Source: Caballeronia sp. INDeC2
Lineage (GTDB): Bacteria; Pseudomonadota; Gammaproteobacteria; Burkholderiales; Burkholderiaceae
Reading direction: 5' to 3'
Length of the DNA stretch: 64,000 nucleotides
NCBI RefSeq assembly: GCF_023631325.1
Contig: NZ_JALQDG010000009.1
Location: 1-64,000, forward strand
Each line of letters begins with the position of its first letter. The first letter of the stretch is position 1. A program made the position numbers and the translations under genes. The notes under the pieces were generated by a model, which worked only from the letters and a program-made list of their open reading frames with translations, ran no database searches and was not told the DNA's origin. Positions 24,749 through 33,785 of this stretch are shown here, one piece after another.

Positions 24749-24862
24749 TTACCGTAAAAATAAGCACGTCCGATACTTTGCATTCTAAATCACGATTTTT
24801 CATATTGATATATCGGGAATAGGATTAGCCCATCGAGTCATCAATTCCAAACGGGTTTATCC
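24749..24862. promoter_or_regulatory. Divergent promoter region of the LysR gene and yeiH-soeABC
   Basis: AT-rich 114-base gap in otherwise GC-rich DNA. It contains CGAT (24792-24795) and ATCG (24811-24814) as outer inverted arms around an AT-rich core with GATATATC at 24807-24814, a layout compatible with a LysR T-N11-A type site. No promoter elements can be fixed with confidence. Confidence 0.45.
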
Positions 24863-25936
24863 ATGTCCACGGTTCAGTCCGCACACAAACTCGCGCCCGC
24901 CGCGTCCTCCACACGCGGGCAGCTCAACGGCATCCTGTTCGTCGCGTTGTTCGCCGCGGCCGTCACACGCCTCGCCAGCATTCCCGCCATCGCCGGCCTC
25001 GGGATCAGTCCGTTGATCGTCGGCATCGTCGCGGGTGCGGTGTACGGCAACGCGCTGCGTCACGGCATGCCCGACAGCTGGGCGGCAGGCGTCAACTTCT
25101 CCGCGCGCAAGCTGCTGCGGATCGCGGTCGCGTTCTTCGGACTGCGCGTGAGTCTCCAGGAAATCGCGCAAGTCGGTGTGTCGGGCTTCACGGTGTCGGT
25201 GCTGATCGTCGTCAGCACGCTCGTGATCGGCACGTGGGCCGGCATGAAGCTGATGAAGCTCGATCGCGACACGGCGCTCCTCACGGCAGCCGGCAGCGCG
25301 ATCTGCGGCGCGGCGGCGGTGCTCGCGTTCGAATCGACCTTGCAATCGAAGCCGCACAAGAGCGCGATGGCCGTCGGCAGCGTCGTGCTGTTCGGCACGC
25401 TCTCGATGTTCCTCTACCCGCTCGCGCTCAACGCCGGCTGGCTGCATCTCGACACGCTCGGCGCGGGCCTGTTCTTCGGCGGCACGATCCACGAAGTGGC
25501 GCAGGTCGTCGGCGCGGCGAGCAACGTAAGCCCGGAAGCGACGCATATTGCGACTATCGTGAAGATGACGCGCGTGATGCTGCTGGTTCCCGTGCTGCTC
25601 GTGATCGGCTTCTGGATCAACCGTTCGCGTGCCGCGTCGGCGGATGGTTCGGCGCACGGCAAAGGCAAGATTGCGGTGCCCTGGTTCGCGCTCGGCTTTC
25701 TCGCGCTCGTCGTCGTGAATTCGCTGCACGTGCTGCCCGATGCCGCAACGAGCACGATCAACACGCTCGACACCTTCGCCCTCACGATGGCCATGACCGC
25801 ACTCGGCATGGAGACGCGCATCGCTCAGATCCGCGAAGCCGGCCCGCGTGCCCTCGCCACCGGCGCCATCCTGTATGCATGGCTCATCGGCGGCGGTCTG
25901 GCGATCACGCTCGGCGTCGAAAAGCTGTTGGGCTGA
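24863..25936 (+). CDS. YeiH-family (PSE) putative sulfate/sulfite exporter
   Basis: Polytopic inner-membrane protein of 357 aa, about ten helices, of the conserved YeiH family (putative sulfate exporter). Family hallmarks are SPLIVGIVAGAVYGN, SARKLLRIAVAFFGLRVSLQ, AGSAICGAAAVLAFE and GTIHEVAQVVGAAS. Experimental transport data for the family are scarce. The next three genes encode a sulfite dehydrogenase, so a role in moving sulfite or the sulfate product is a reasonable inference. It is divergent from a LysR gene, as yeiH is from yeiE in E. coli. The ribosome site is poor. Confidence 0.88.
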   Translation: MSTVQSAHKLAPAASSTRGQLNGILFVALFAAAVTRLASIPAIAGLGISPLIVGIVAGAVYGNALRHGMPDSWAAGVNFSARKLLRIAVAFFGLRVSLQEIAQVGVSGFTVSVLIVVSTLVIGTWAGMKLMKLDRDTALLTAAGSAICGAAAVLAFESTLQSKPHKSAMAVGSVVLFGTLSMFLYPLALNAGWLHLDTLGAGLFFGGTIHEVAQVVGAASNVSPEATHIATIVKMTRVMLLVPVLLVIGFWINRSRAASADGSAHGKGKIAVPWFALGFLALVVVNSLHVLPDAATSTINTLDTFALTMAMTALGMETRIAQIREAGPRALATGAILYAWLIGGGLAITLGVEKLLG

Positions 25937-26013
25937 ACGATGCACTGAAACACTGAAATACCGATGCGCGCGGCCGTCCCCGTCGCGCGACATCGCTTTT
26001 TGAAGGAGCACTC

Positions 26014-28944
26014 ATGGAACACGGCGCTCGCACCCAGAACGAGAAGCTCGATGTCAAGACCACGACGTGCTACATGTGCGCGTGCCGCTGCGGCATCCGC
26101 GTGCATCTGCGCGACGGCGAAGTCCGCTACATCGACGGCAATCCGAACCATCCGCTCAATCAAGGCGTGATCTGCGCGAAGGGCGCGTCGGGCATCATGA
26201 AGCAGTACTCGCCCGCGCGTCTCACCCAGCCGCTGATGCGAAAACCAGACGCATTGCGCGGCGAAGCGCAATTCGAGCCGGTCTCATGGGACGTCGCGCT
26301 CGACACGCTCGAAAAACGTCTCGCGCATCTGCGCGCGACCGATCCGAAGAAGTTCGCGCTCTTCACGGGACGCGATCAGATGCAGGCGTTGACCGGCCTC
26401 TTCGCGAAGAACTTCGGCACGCCCAACTACGCGGCGCACGGCGGCTTCTGCTCGGCCAACATGGCGGCCGGGATGATCTACACGATCGGCGGCTCGTTCT
26501 GGGAATTCGGCGGCCCCGATCTCGATCGCGCGAAGCTCTTCTTCATGATCGGCACGGCGGAAGATCATCATTCGAATCCGCTCAAGATCGCCATTTCGAA
26601 GTTCAAGCGCGCGGGCGGCCGCTTCATCGCGATCAATCCGATCCGCACGGGCTACGCGGCCATCGCCGACGAATGGGTGCCGATCCGCCCCGGCACCGAC
26701 GGCGCGCTCTTCATGGCGCTGATCCACGAACTGATCGCCGCCGATGCCTGGGATCACGAGTTCGTCACGCGCTACACGAACGCGGCGGAACTGCTCGACT
26801 TGAACGAAGCGAGCGATACGTTCGGGCTCTTCGTGAAAGACGGCGATACGCCCGAGCGCAACGCCCTCTTCCCGCAAAATCATCTGTGGTGGGACAAGAA
26901 GACGAATCGCGCGGTCGCGCATCATGCCGACGACGCCGAGCCCGCGCTCGAGGGCCGCTTCACGCTGGATGACGGCACGCCCGTCACGCCCTCCTTCGCG
27001 CTGCTGCGCGAGCAGGTGGCGTCGTGCACGCCCGAGTGGGCCGCCGGCATCACCGGCATTCCCGCCGCGACGATCGAGCGTCTCGCCGCCGAAATGATCC
27101 AGGTTGGACGCGATCACAAGATCACGCTGCCGATCGAATGGACCGACAGTTGGGGCAAAAAGCACGCTACCGTGACAGGCAATCCCGTCGCCTTTCACGC
27201 GATGCGCGGCCTCGCCGCACACTCGAACGGCTTCCAGTCGATTCGCGCGCTCGCGGTGCTGATGTCGCTGCTCGGCACAATAGATCGCCCGGGCGGCTTC
27301 CGTCACAAATCGCCGTTTCCGCGCGCAGTGCCGCCGTCCGCCAAACCGCCGAATCATCCCGATCAGGTCAAGCCGAACACGCCGCTCGCGAGCGGTCCGC
27401 TCGGCTGGCCCGCCGCGCCCGAAGACCTCTTCATTCACGACGACGGCACGCCCGTGCGCATCGACAAGGCGTTCTCATGGGACTATCCGCTCGCGGTGCA
27501 CGGCGTGATGCACAGCGTCATCACGAACGCGTGGCGCGGCGATCCTTACCCCATCGACACGTTGATGATCTTCATGGCCAACATGGCGTGGAATTCGTCG
27601 ATGAACACAATGGAAGTGCGCAAGATGGTCGCCGACAAGAGCGCCGACGGCGAGTACAAGATTCCGTTCATCGTCGTGTGCGATGCGTTCCAGTCGGAGA
27701 TGACCGCATTCGCCGATCTCATTCTCCCTGACACCACCTACCTCGAACGCCACGACGCGATGTCGATGCTCGATCGCCCGATCTCCGAGTTCGACGGTCC
27801 CGTCGATTCGGTGCGCGTGCCGGTCGTGGCGCGCACGGGCGAATGCCGCCCGTTTCAGGAAGTGCTGGTCGAACTCGGCAGCCGCCTCAAGCTGCCCGCG
27901 TTCACGACGCCCGAAGGCGAGCGCAAGTATCGCGACTATCCGGATTTCATCGTCAATCACCAGACGGCGCCGGGATCGGGCGTCGGCTTTCTGATCGGCT
28001 GGCGCGGCAAGGATGGCAAGGATGCGCTCGTCGGCGAACCGAATCCGAACCAGTGGGACGAGTACGCGAAGCACGATTGCGTTTATCACTACACCTTGCC
28101 CGAGTCGCTGCAGTACATGCGCAACTGCAACGGGCCTTATCTGCAATTCGCCGTCGATAAGGGCTTTCGCAAGTTCGGCGAGCCGATCCTGATCCAGCTC
28201 TACTCCGACGTGATGCAGAAGTTCCGCCTCGCCGCGCAAGGTCGCACGAAAGGCAGGCAGCCGCCCGAGCACCTGCGCGCGCGCATCGAGCAATATTTCG
28301 ATCCGCTGCCGTTCTGGTACGCGCCGCTCGAGCTCGATACGACGAATCTCGACCGCTATCCGCTCGCGGCCGTCACGCAGCGCCCGATGGCGATGTATCA
28401 CTCATGGGATTCGCAGAACGCGTGGCTGCGGCAGATCCACGGCGAAAACATGCTGTACATGAATCCGCGCATGGCGAAGGCGAACGGCATCGAGGACGGC
28501 GGATGGATCTACATCGAATCGCAATGGGGCAAGGTGCGCTGCATGGCGCGTTATAGCGAGACGGTCGAGCCGGGGACGGTGTGGACATGGAACGCGATCG
28601 GCAAGGCGTCGGGCGCATGGAGTCTCGGCCCGGATGCCAACGAATCGCAACGCGGCTTCCTCCTCAATCACCTCATCACCGACGAGCTTCCCGCTTCAGG
28701 AGACGAAGGCACGCGCTTCTCCAACTCGGATCCGATCACGGGACAAGCGGCGTGGTACGACGTGCGCGTGCGCGTCTATCCTGCCGAGGCCGGTGCGCGC
28801 CACACGCTGCCGCAATTCGCGCCGATGCGGCCATCGCCCGGCATGCCGGGTCCGATCCAGCGCGTCGTGCAGACATACTTCGCCGGGCGCGGCGAGTTCG
28901 CGGCGCGTTTGCGCAACGTCATCAAGCGAAATGCGGGCAACTGA
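26014..28944 (+). CDS. soeA: SoeA-like molybdopterin sulfite dehydrogenase, catalytic subunit
   Basis: Molybdopterin oxidoreductase of 976 aa in the complex iron-sulfur molybdoenzyme family. The N-terminal [4Fe-4S] site is C19-x2-C22-x3-C26 with a fourth Cys in GVICAKG. The Mo-bis-MGD core contains FGTPNYAAHGGFCSANMAAG, and the dinucleotide-binding C-terminal domain runs from about residue 790 (RPMAMYHSWDSQNAWLRQIH). There is no twin-arginine signal, so it works on the cytoplasmic side, as described for SoeABC of purple sulfur bacteria (sulfite to sulfate, electrons to quinone). It is followed by an FeS subunit and a DmsC-like anchor. The sulfite substrate is inferred from family resemblance and the YeiH neighbour. 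AAGGAG precedes the ATG. Confidence 0.85.
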   Translation: MEHGARTQNEKLDVKTTTCYMCACRCGIRVHLRDGEVRYIDGNPNHPLNQGVICAKGASGIMKQYSPARLTQPLMRKPDALRGEAQFEPVSWDVALDTLEKRLAHLRATDPKKFALFTGRDQMQALTGLFAKNFGTPNYAAHGGFCSANMAAGMIYTIGGSFWEFGGPDLDRAKLFFMIGTAEDHHSNPLKIAISKFKRAGGRFIAINPIRTGYAAIADEWVPIRPGTDGALFMALIHELIAADAWDHEFVTRYTNAAELLDLNEASDTFGLFVKDGDTPERNALFPQNHLWWDKKTNRAVAHHADDAEPALEGRFTLDDGTPVTPSFALLREQVASCTPEWAAGITGIPAATIERLAAEMIQVGRDHKITLPIEWTDSWGKKHATVTGNPVAFHAMRGLAAHSNGFQSIRALAVLMSLLGTIDRPGGFRHKSPFPRAVPPSAKPPNHPDQVKPNTPLASGPLGWPAAPEDLFIHDDGTPVRIDKAFSWDYPLAVHGVMHSVITNAWRGDPYPIDTLMIFMANMAWNSSMNTMEVRKMVADKSADGEYKIPFIVVCDAFQSEMTAFADLILPDTTYLERHDAMSMLDRPISEFDGPVDSVRVPVVARTGECRPFQEVLVELGSRLKLPAFTTPEGERKYRDYPDFIVNHQTAPGSGVGFLIGWRGKDGKDALVGEPNPNQWDEYAKHDCVYHYTLPESLQYMRNCNGPYLQFAVDKGFRKFGEPILIQLYSDVMQKFRLAAQGRTKGRQPPEHLRARIEQYFDPLPFWYAPLELDTTNLDRYPLAAVTQRPMAMYHSWDSQNAWLRQIHGENMLYMNPRMAKANGIEDGGWIYIESQWGKVRCMARYSETVEPGTVWTWNAIGKASGAWSLGPDANESQRGFLLNHLITDELPASGDEGTRFSNSDPITGQAAWYDVRVRVYPAEAGARHTLPQFAPMRPSPGMPGPIQRVVQTYFAGRGEFAARLRNVIKRNAGN

Positions 28945-28955
28945 AGGAGACCACC

Positions 28956-29675
28956 ATGACTCAAATGGCCCTCGTGATCGATCTGAACGTGTGTGTCGGA
29001 TGCCATGCGTGCGTGACGAGTTGCAAGGAGTGGAACACGTCCGGCGAAGCGGGCAGTCTCGCGGATCAGCGCCCCTATGACGCCGATCCGTCCGGCACCT
29101 TCTTCAATCGCGTGCAGACCTATGAAGCGGGTGAGTTTCCGCTCGCCGACACGATCCACTTTCCGAAGTCCTGCCTGCACTGCGAAGACCCGCCGTGCGT
29201 GCCCGTCTGTCCGACCGGCGCGAGCTACAAGCGCAAGGAAGACGGGCTCGTGCTCGTGGATTTCGACAAGTGCATCGGCTGCAAGTATTGCGCGTGGGCG
29301 TGTCCATACGGCGCGCGCGAACTCGATGAAGAACGCAAGGAGATGACGAAGTGCACGCTGTGCGCCGATCGCATCTACAACGAGGCGCTGCCCGAGCGCG
29401 ATCGCAAACCCGCGTGCGTGCTGGCGTGTCCGACGTCGGCGCGGCTCTTCGGCGATATCCACGATCCGGAGTCGGTGGTCTCGAAGGCGATCGAGGAGCG
29501 CGGCGGCTATCAGCTGATGCCCGAATGGGAGACGAAGCCCGCGAATCATTACCTGCCGCGACGCCCGGTGAACGCTTGCGGCAGCGGCGGCTCGTGCGGT
29601 TGTCATTCCGGCGACGACGCCTCACTCGAAGCGCACGGCGACCTCAATCTCGCGGCTATGGCCGTGCGCGTCTGA
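28956..29675 (+). CDS. soeB: SoeB-like 4Fe-4S ferredoxin subunit
   Basis: Electron-transfer subunit of 239 aa with four cubane-cluster motifs: CVGCHACVTSCKEWN, CLHCEDPPCVPVCPTGA, CIGCKYCAWACPYGA and the pair CTLCADRI / CVLACPTSA. This is the DmsB/NrfC/SoeB layout that passes electrons from the molybdenum subunit to the membrane anchor. A C-terminal tail (residues about 205-239) has an extra CGSGGSCGC motif of unknown meaning. The ATG at 28956 follows AAGGAG and lies 11 bases after soeA; the frame is open upstream only as a shadow of soeA. Confidence 0.9.
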   Translation: MTQMALVIDLNVCVGCHACVTSCKEWNTSGEAGSLADQRPYDADPSGTFFNRVQTYEAGEFPLADTIHFPKSCLHCEDPPCVPVCPTGASYKRKEDGLVLVDFDKCIGCKYCAWACPYGARELDEERKEMTKCTLCADRIYNEALPERDRKPACVLACPTSARLFGDIHDPESVVSKAIEERGGYQLMPEWETKPANHYLPRRPVNACGSGGSCGCHSGDDASLEAHGDLNLAAMAVRV

Positions 29676-29693
29676 CTTCATCGGAGCTCGAAC

Positions 29694-30632
29694 ATGAAAC
29701 CCGCGTTTTCCGTCGTGTTTCTCACGACTTTGAGCGGCGCCGCACAAGGCTTGCTGATCGCGCTCGTCGGCGTCGAATTATTTGCGAAGCTCGGTTTGAC
29801 CGGATTGCCTTCGCAGATGTTTTTCGTCATCGGCGCGGCGTTGTCCGTCGTGCTCGGCGCGCTCGGACTAATCGCTTCGTTCTTTCATCTCGGGCATCCG
29901 GAGCGCGCCTGGCGCGCGATCGCGATGTGGCGCACGTCATGGCTCTCGCGCGAATGCCTGTGTTTGCCCGCGTTTCTCGCGTGCGTTGCGTTATACGGCA
30001 TCGCGCATTGGCTCGGCACGCCGTGGTCGCTCGCCATCGGCATGATCGGCGCGATTGCGTCGGCGGCGCTCTTCGTCTGCACCGCGATGATCTACGCGTG
30101 CCTGCGTTTCCTGCAGGAATGGGCCACGCCGCTCACGATGGTCAACTTCGTGCTGCTCGGCTGCGCGTCCGGCTTCACGCTCGCGACCGCATGCGCCGCG
30201 TGGCTCGCGCCATCGGTCGCGGCGGGTCTTGCGGCGTGCGCCTGTACGTTGACGCTTGCGGGCTGCGCGACGCGCGTCGCCGCGTTGAAGCGCAATGCCC
30301 GCTTGCGGCCGAAGTCGACCGTGCAAAGCGCGACGGGCATCGAAGGACCGAACGTCGTGCAGAAATCACGCGGCTTCACGGCAGGCGCGTTCAATCTGCG
30401 CGAGTTCTTTCACGGACGATCGACGCAGGCGATCGCGCGCATCAAGTGGACGTTTCTCGTCGGCGCGTTCGGCGTGCCGTTCGTGCTGATGCTGCTCGGC
30501 ATCGGCGCGCAGTCGGCGGCGCTGTTCGGTCTGGCGTTCGTCACGCAGTATCTGGGCCTCGTCGCCGAACGATGGTTCTTCTTCGCCGAAGCGCGGCATC
30601 CGCAGAACATCTACTACGCGCGCGCTTCGTGA
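29694..30632 (+). CDS. soeC: SoeC-like (DmsC/NrfD-type) membrane anchor subunit
   Basis: Integral membrane subunit of 312 aa with about eight helices, of the DmsC family. It begins MKPAFSVVFLTTLSGAAQGL and contains FFHLGHPERAWRAIAMWRTS followed by WLSRE, the typical DmsC segment; a second conserved segment is NLREFFHG. It would anchor SoeAB and deliver electrons to the quinone pool. The last gene of the operon, it ends 13 bases before the convergent PLP-enzyme gene. The ATG has GGAG 8 bases upstream. Confidence 0.88.
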   Translation: MKPAFSVVFLTTLSGAAQGLLIALVGVELFAKLGLTGLPSQMFFVIGAALSVVLGALGLIASFFHLGHPERAWRAIAMWRTSWLSRECLCLPAFLACVALYGIAHWLGTPWSLAIGMIGAIASAALFVCTAMIYACLRFLQEWATPLTMVNFVLLGCASGFTLATACAAWLAPSVAAGLAACACTLTLAGCATRVAALKRNARLRPKSTVQSATGIEGPNVVQKSRGFTAGAFNLREFFHGRSTQAIARIKWTFLVGAFGVPFVLMLLGIGAQSAALFGLAFVTQYLGLVAERWFFFAEARHPQNIYYARAS

Positions 30633-30645
30633 ATCGCGTTTCCGT

Positions 30646-31887
30646 TTAGACCGCGAACTTCAACGCCTGAGCGAAATCGGCGATGAGATCGTCGGTATCT
30701 TCGATGCCCGCGGACAGACGCAGCATGCCGTCCGAAATGCCCATCGACTTGCGCACTTCCGGGCCGGCTTCGAAGAAGATCGTCGGCGCGACCGGAATGA
30801 TGAGCGTGCGCGTATCGCCGAGGCCCGTCGCCTTGACGGGCAACCGCAACGCGTTGACGACTTCGATCATGCGATCCGCGTTACGCAGTTCGAACGACAG
30901 CAGCCACGACGCGCCCTTGAACAGCGCCTGCGCGATCTCGTATTGCGGATGACTCTTCAAGCCCGGATAGAACACACGCCCGATGGCCTCATGCCCTTCG
31001 AGAAACTGCGCGAGCGCGAGCGCATTCTCGCTGCATTTCGCGACGCGCAGCGCGAGCGTTTCCGCGCCCATCGCGATGGAATGCGCCTGCTCCGACGACA
31101 GCGATCCGCCCATATCGCGCAGACCCTTCTTTCGGATCTGCAGAAGCCCCTGCTCCTTCGATGGCGAGCGGCGGTAGTCGTCGGCGATGTTCGGGTACGC
31201 GTTCCAGTCGAAGAGACCCGTGTCCGTCACCGCGCCACCGAGCGCCGCGCCATGTCCGGCAATGGTCTTCGTCAACGAATTGACGACGAGACTCGCGCCG
31301 ACCGCCTTCGGCCTGAACAGCGCGGGCGACGTGATCGTATTGTCGACGACGTACGCGAGACCACGCTCGCGGCACAACTCGCCGATGCCAGCCAGGTCGG
31401 GAATCTGCGTGCCCGGATTCGCGATGGTCTCGACGAACACCATGCGCGTGTTCGGCCGGATCGCGTTCGCGACGTTCGCGGCGGACGTCGAATCGACCAT
31501 CGTCACGTCGATGCCGAGCGTTCTCAAGGTGCCGAAGAGGCTGTTCGTGTTGCCGAACACGTAGCGGCTCGACACGACATGATCGCCCGCGCGCAGCAAC
31601 GTGAGGAACACGGCCGTGAGCGCCGCCATGCCGGTGCTGAAACAGATCGAGCCGACGCCTTCTTCGAGGCTCGTGATCTTGCGCTCGAGCGCGGCGGTGG
31701 TCGGCGTGCCTTGGCGCGCGTAATTGAAGCCGCCTTTTTTCGTGCCCTGAAAGACGCCGATCAGATCTTCCACGCGCTCGAATCCGTACTGGACCGATGT
31801 GTGGATCGGCTGACGTACGCCGCCATGCTCTGCGCCCACGCTTCTGTCGCCGTGAACGATGCCAGTGGTAAAGCCTTGCTTGTCCAT
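30646..31887 (-). CDS. Cystathionine gamma-synthase-family PLP enzyme
   Basis: Trans-sulfuration enzyme of the Cys/Met metabolism PLP-dependent family, 413 aa. It has the phosphate-site FSTGMAALTAVFLTLLRAGD, the cofactor Asp in YVVDNTITSPALF, and the PLP-lysine motif SLTKTIAGHG (Lys207). It may act as cystathionine gamma-synthase, O-acetylhomoserine sulfhydrylase or gamma-lyase; these cannot be separated by eye. The ATG at 31887 follows GGAG by 5 bases; the longer frame is noise. The gene stands alone, convergent with soeC. An inverted repeat lies in its leader. Confidence 0.88.
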   Translation of the reverse strand: MDKQGFTTGIVHGDRSVGAEHGGVRQPIHTSVQYGFERVEDLIGVFQGTKKGGFNYARQGTPTTAALERKITSLEEGVGSICFSTGMAALTAVFLTLLRAGDHVVSSRYVFGNTNSLFGTLRTLGIDVTMVDSTSAANVANAIRPNTRMVFVETIANPGTQIPDLAGIGELCRERGLAYVVDNTITSPALFRPKAVGASLVVNSLTKTIAGHGAALGGAVTDTGLFDWNAYPNIADDYRRSPSKEQGLLQIRKKGLRDMGGSLSSEQAHSIAMGAETLALRVAKCSENALALAQFLEGHEAIGRVFYPGLKSHPQYEIAQALFKGASWLLSFELRNADRMIEVVNALRLPVKATGLGDTRTLIIPVAPTIFFEAGPEVRKSMGISDGMLRLSAGIEDTDDLIADFAQALKFAV

Positions 31888-31910
31888 CAATTCTCCGCTA
31901 CGTCGAAAAC

Positions 31911-31928
31911 GCAAAACATCGATTTTGC
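31911..31928. promoter_or_regulatory. Inverted repeat in the leader of the PLP-enzyme gene
   Basis: GCAAAAcatcgaTTTTGC, a 6-bp perfect inverted repeat, lies 24-41 bases upstream of the start codon. It could be an operator half-site pair; it is too short to be convincing alone. Confidence 0.3.
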
Positions 31929-32078
31929 ACGATCTGGGCGGATTGATGGCATCGCGGCGAAACGGGAACGCGTGTTGCTCGCCCGAGCCTTCGTACGCGC
32001 GCTTCGTCGCACGCTGAAAACGCGCACACTCAATCGTCGCCGCGAACGCGGCACGCAACGACCAAGGAGCCTTTTCAC

Positions 32079-32813
32079 ATGGCTTACGAACTTCATTACT
32101 GGGACGGATTGCAGGGCCGCGGCGAATTCGTGCGGCTCGCGCTGGAGGATGCGGGCGCCGAATATATCGATGTCGCGCGCGAATCGAAAAGGCACGGGTA
32201 CGGCATGGACGCAATGATGAAAGTCCTGAACAGCAAGACCGAGCCGCATATTCCCTTCGCCCCGCCGTTCCTGAAAGACGGCGAGCTGATCGTGCCGCAC
32301 GTCGCGAACATCCTGCTGTATCTCGGACCGAAGCTCGGCCTCGCGCCGAAGGACGAAGGCCTGCGCCATGTCGCGCACGGCCTGCAACTGACGATCGCCG
32401 ACTTCGTCACCGAAGTGCACGACACGCATCATCCGCTCGCGAGCGATCTCTATTACGAGGAACAGAAGGATGCGGCGAAAATCCGCACGCGGAATTTTTT
32501 CGACAAGCGCGTGCCGAAGTTCATGAAGTACTTCGAGCGCGTGCTGAAGCAGAATCCGCACGGCGATACGCAGATGGTCGGCGATTCGGCGACTTACGTG
32601 GATCTTTCGATCTTCCAGATCGTCGACGGCCTGCATTACGCCTTTCCGCGCGCGATGAAGAAGTTCGGCACGCAGTATCCGCGCGTCGCGGCGATTCACG
32701 ACGCAGTGCTGCAAAGGCCGAACATCGCGGCTTATGTCGATTCGGAACGGCGTATCCCGTTCAACGAATCGGGTATTTTCAGGCACTATCCCGAACTCGA
32801 TCAGGACGCTTGA
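32079..32813 (+). CDS. Glutathione S-transferase family protein
   Basis: A 244-aa GST-fold protein. The N-terminal thioredoxin-like domain (YELHYWDGLQGRGEFVRLAL, then FAPPFLKDGELIVPHVANIL with the glutathione-contacting segment) is followed by an all-helical C-terminal domain (VDLSIFQIVDGLHYAFPRAM). The conserved cis-Pro is present in the PPFL region. It probably detoxifies electrophiles or acts as a disulfide handler. AAGGAG precedes the ATG by 8 bases. An aldo-keto reductase gene follows after 25 bases, so the two form a small detoxification operon. Confidence 0.9.
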   Translation: MAYELHYWDGLQGRGEFVRLALEDAGAEYIDVARESKRHGYGMDAMMKVLNSKTEPHIPFAPPFLKDGELIVPHVANILLYLGPKLGLAPKDEGLRHVAHGLQLTIADFVTEVHDTHHPLASDLYYEEQKDAAKIRTRNFFDKRVPKFMKYFERVLKQNPHGDTQMVGDSATYVDLSIFQIVDGLHYAFPRAMKKFGTQYPRVAAIHDAVLQRPNIAAYVDSERRIPFNESGIFRHYPELDQDA

Positions 32814-32838
32814 ACCTCAACGCAAACCAGGAGCCAGC

Positions 32839-33642
32839 ATGGTAGAAACGATTCCTTCCTTCGGTCTCGGCACGTTCCGCGTCGATGCCACGAAAACCAC
32901 GAACGCGGTGAAGAGCGCGCTGCAAATCGGTTACCGTCATATCGACACGGCGCAGTTTTACAACAACGAGGCGGCTGTCGGTCAGGGCGTGCGCGATTCG
33001 GGCGTGCCGCGCGACGACATCTGGGTCACGACGAAAGTCTGGTGGGAGCGGCTCTCGCGCGATGCGCTCATCGCGAGCCTGAAAGACAGTCACGCGAAGC
33101 TCGATATCGGCACGATCGATCTCGCGCTCGTGCACTGGCCGTCGCCCGACGGCGCGGTGCCGATCGCCGAAACGCTCGCGGCGATGCAGGAAGCGCAGAA
33201 GCTCGGCCTTATCCGTCATTACGGCGTGTCGAATTTCACCGCGCCGCTGCTCGAAGAGGCGCTGAAAGCGCCGGGCGGCAAGGAGATCGTCACCAATCAG
33301 TTCGAAGTGAGCCCGTTTCTCGCGAACCGCAAGCTCGTCGATGCGACGCAGCAACTCGGCGTCAAGGTGACCGCGTACATGCCGCTCGGCGAAGGCCGCG
33401 CGCATACCGACGCGACGCTCAAGGCGATCGCGCAGAAGCACGACGCGACGCCCGCGCAGGTGACGTTCGCGTGGCTCTTGTCGCGCGATATCGTGGTGCT
33501 GTCGGCATCGACGAATCCGGAGCATCAGCAGGCCAACTTCGACGCGCAAAGGCTCAAGCTCGACGCCGACGACATCGCAAAGATCGACGCGCTCGACGAA
33601 GGCAAGCGCCACGCGAATCCGCCGTTCGCGCCGAAGTGGTGA
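32839..33642 (+). CDS. dkgB: Aldo/keto reductase (2,5-diketo-D-gluconate reductase B-like)
   Basis: NADPH-dependent TIM-barrel reductase of 267 aa. It shows the AKR motifs IGYRHIDTAQFYNNEAAVGQ (with Asp and Tyr of the catalytic tetrad), TTKVWW (with Lys), LALVHWP (with His) and GLIRHYGVSNFT. Length and order match DkgB/YafB, which reduces methylglyoxal and 2,5-diketogluconate. It lies 25 bases downstream of the GST gene, with CAGGAG before the ATG. A clear terminator follows. The substrate assignment is family-level only. Confidence 0.88.
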   Translation: MVETIPSFGLGTFRVDATKTTNAVKSALQIGYRHIDTAQFYNNEAAVGQGVRDSGVPRDDIWVTTKVWWERLSRDALIASLKDSHAKLDIGTIDLALVHWPSPDGAVPIAETLAAMQEAQKLGLIRHYGVSNFTAPLLEEALKAPGGKEIVTNQFEVSPFLANRKLVDATQQLGVKVTAYMPLGEGRAHTDATLKAIAQKHDATPAQVTFAWLLSRDIVVLSASTNPEHQQANFDAQRLKLDADDIAKIDALDEGKRHANPPFAPKW

Positions 33643-33663
33643 CGCGCGGTGTATTAGATGCAG

Positions 33664-33688
33664 CCCGGCTGAGAGGCCGGGTTTTTTT
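33664..33688 (+). terminator. Rho-independent terminator of the GST/AKR unit
   Basis: Stem CCCGGC (33664-33669) / GCCGGG (33676-33681) with a 6-base loop and seven T's to 33688, 21 bases after the aldo/keto reductase stop. Confidence 0.9.
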
Positions 33689-33785
33689 ATGCCTGTGGCA
33701 AGCATGCCCGCAGCGCCGTCCTGCAATGCTATCCTTGCGAGTCGCTTATTCCGTTTGCTTCTAAGCTTTCCACGATTTCGCAAAA

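Noticed and set aside
26014-28944. Formate dehydrogenase or nitrate reductase catalytic subunit
   Set aside because: Partner subunits are of DmsB/DmsC type and the nearest carrier is YeiH; SoeA is the better match, although the substrate is still inferred.
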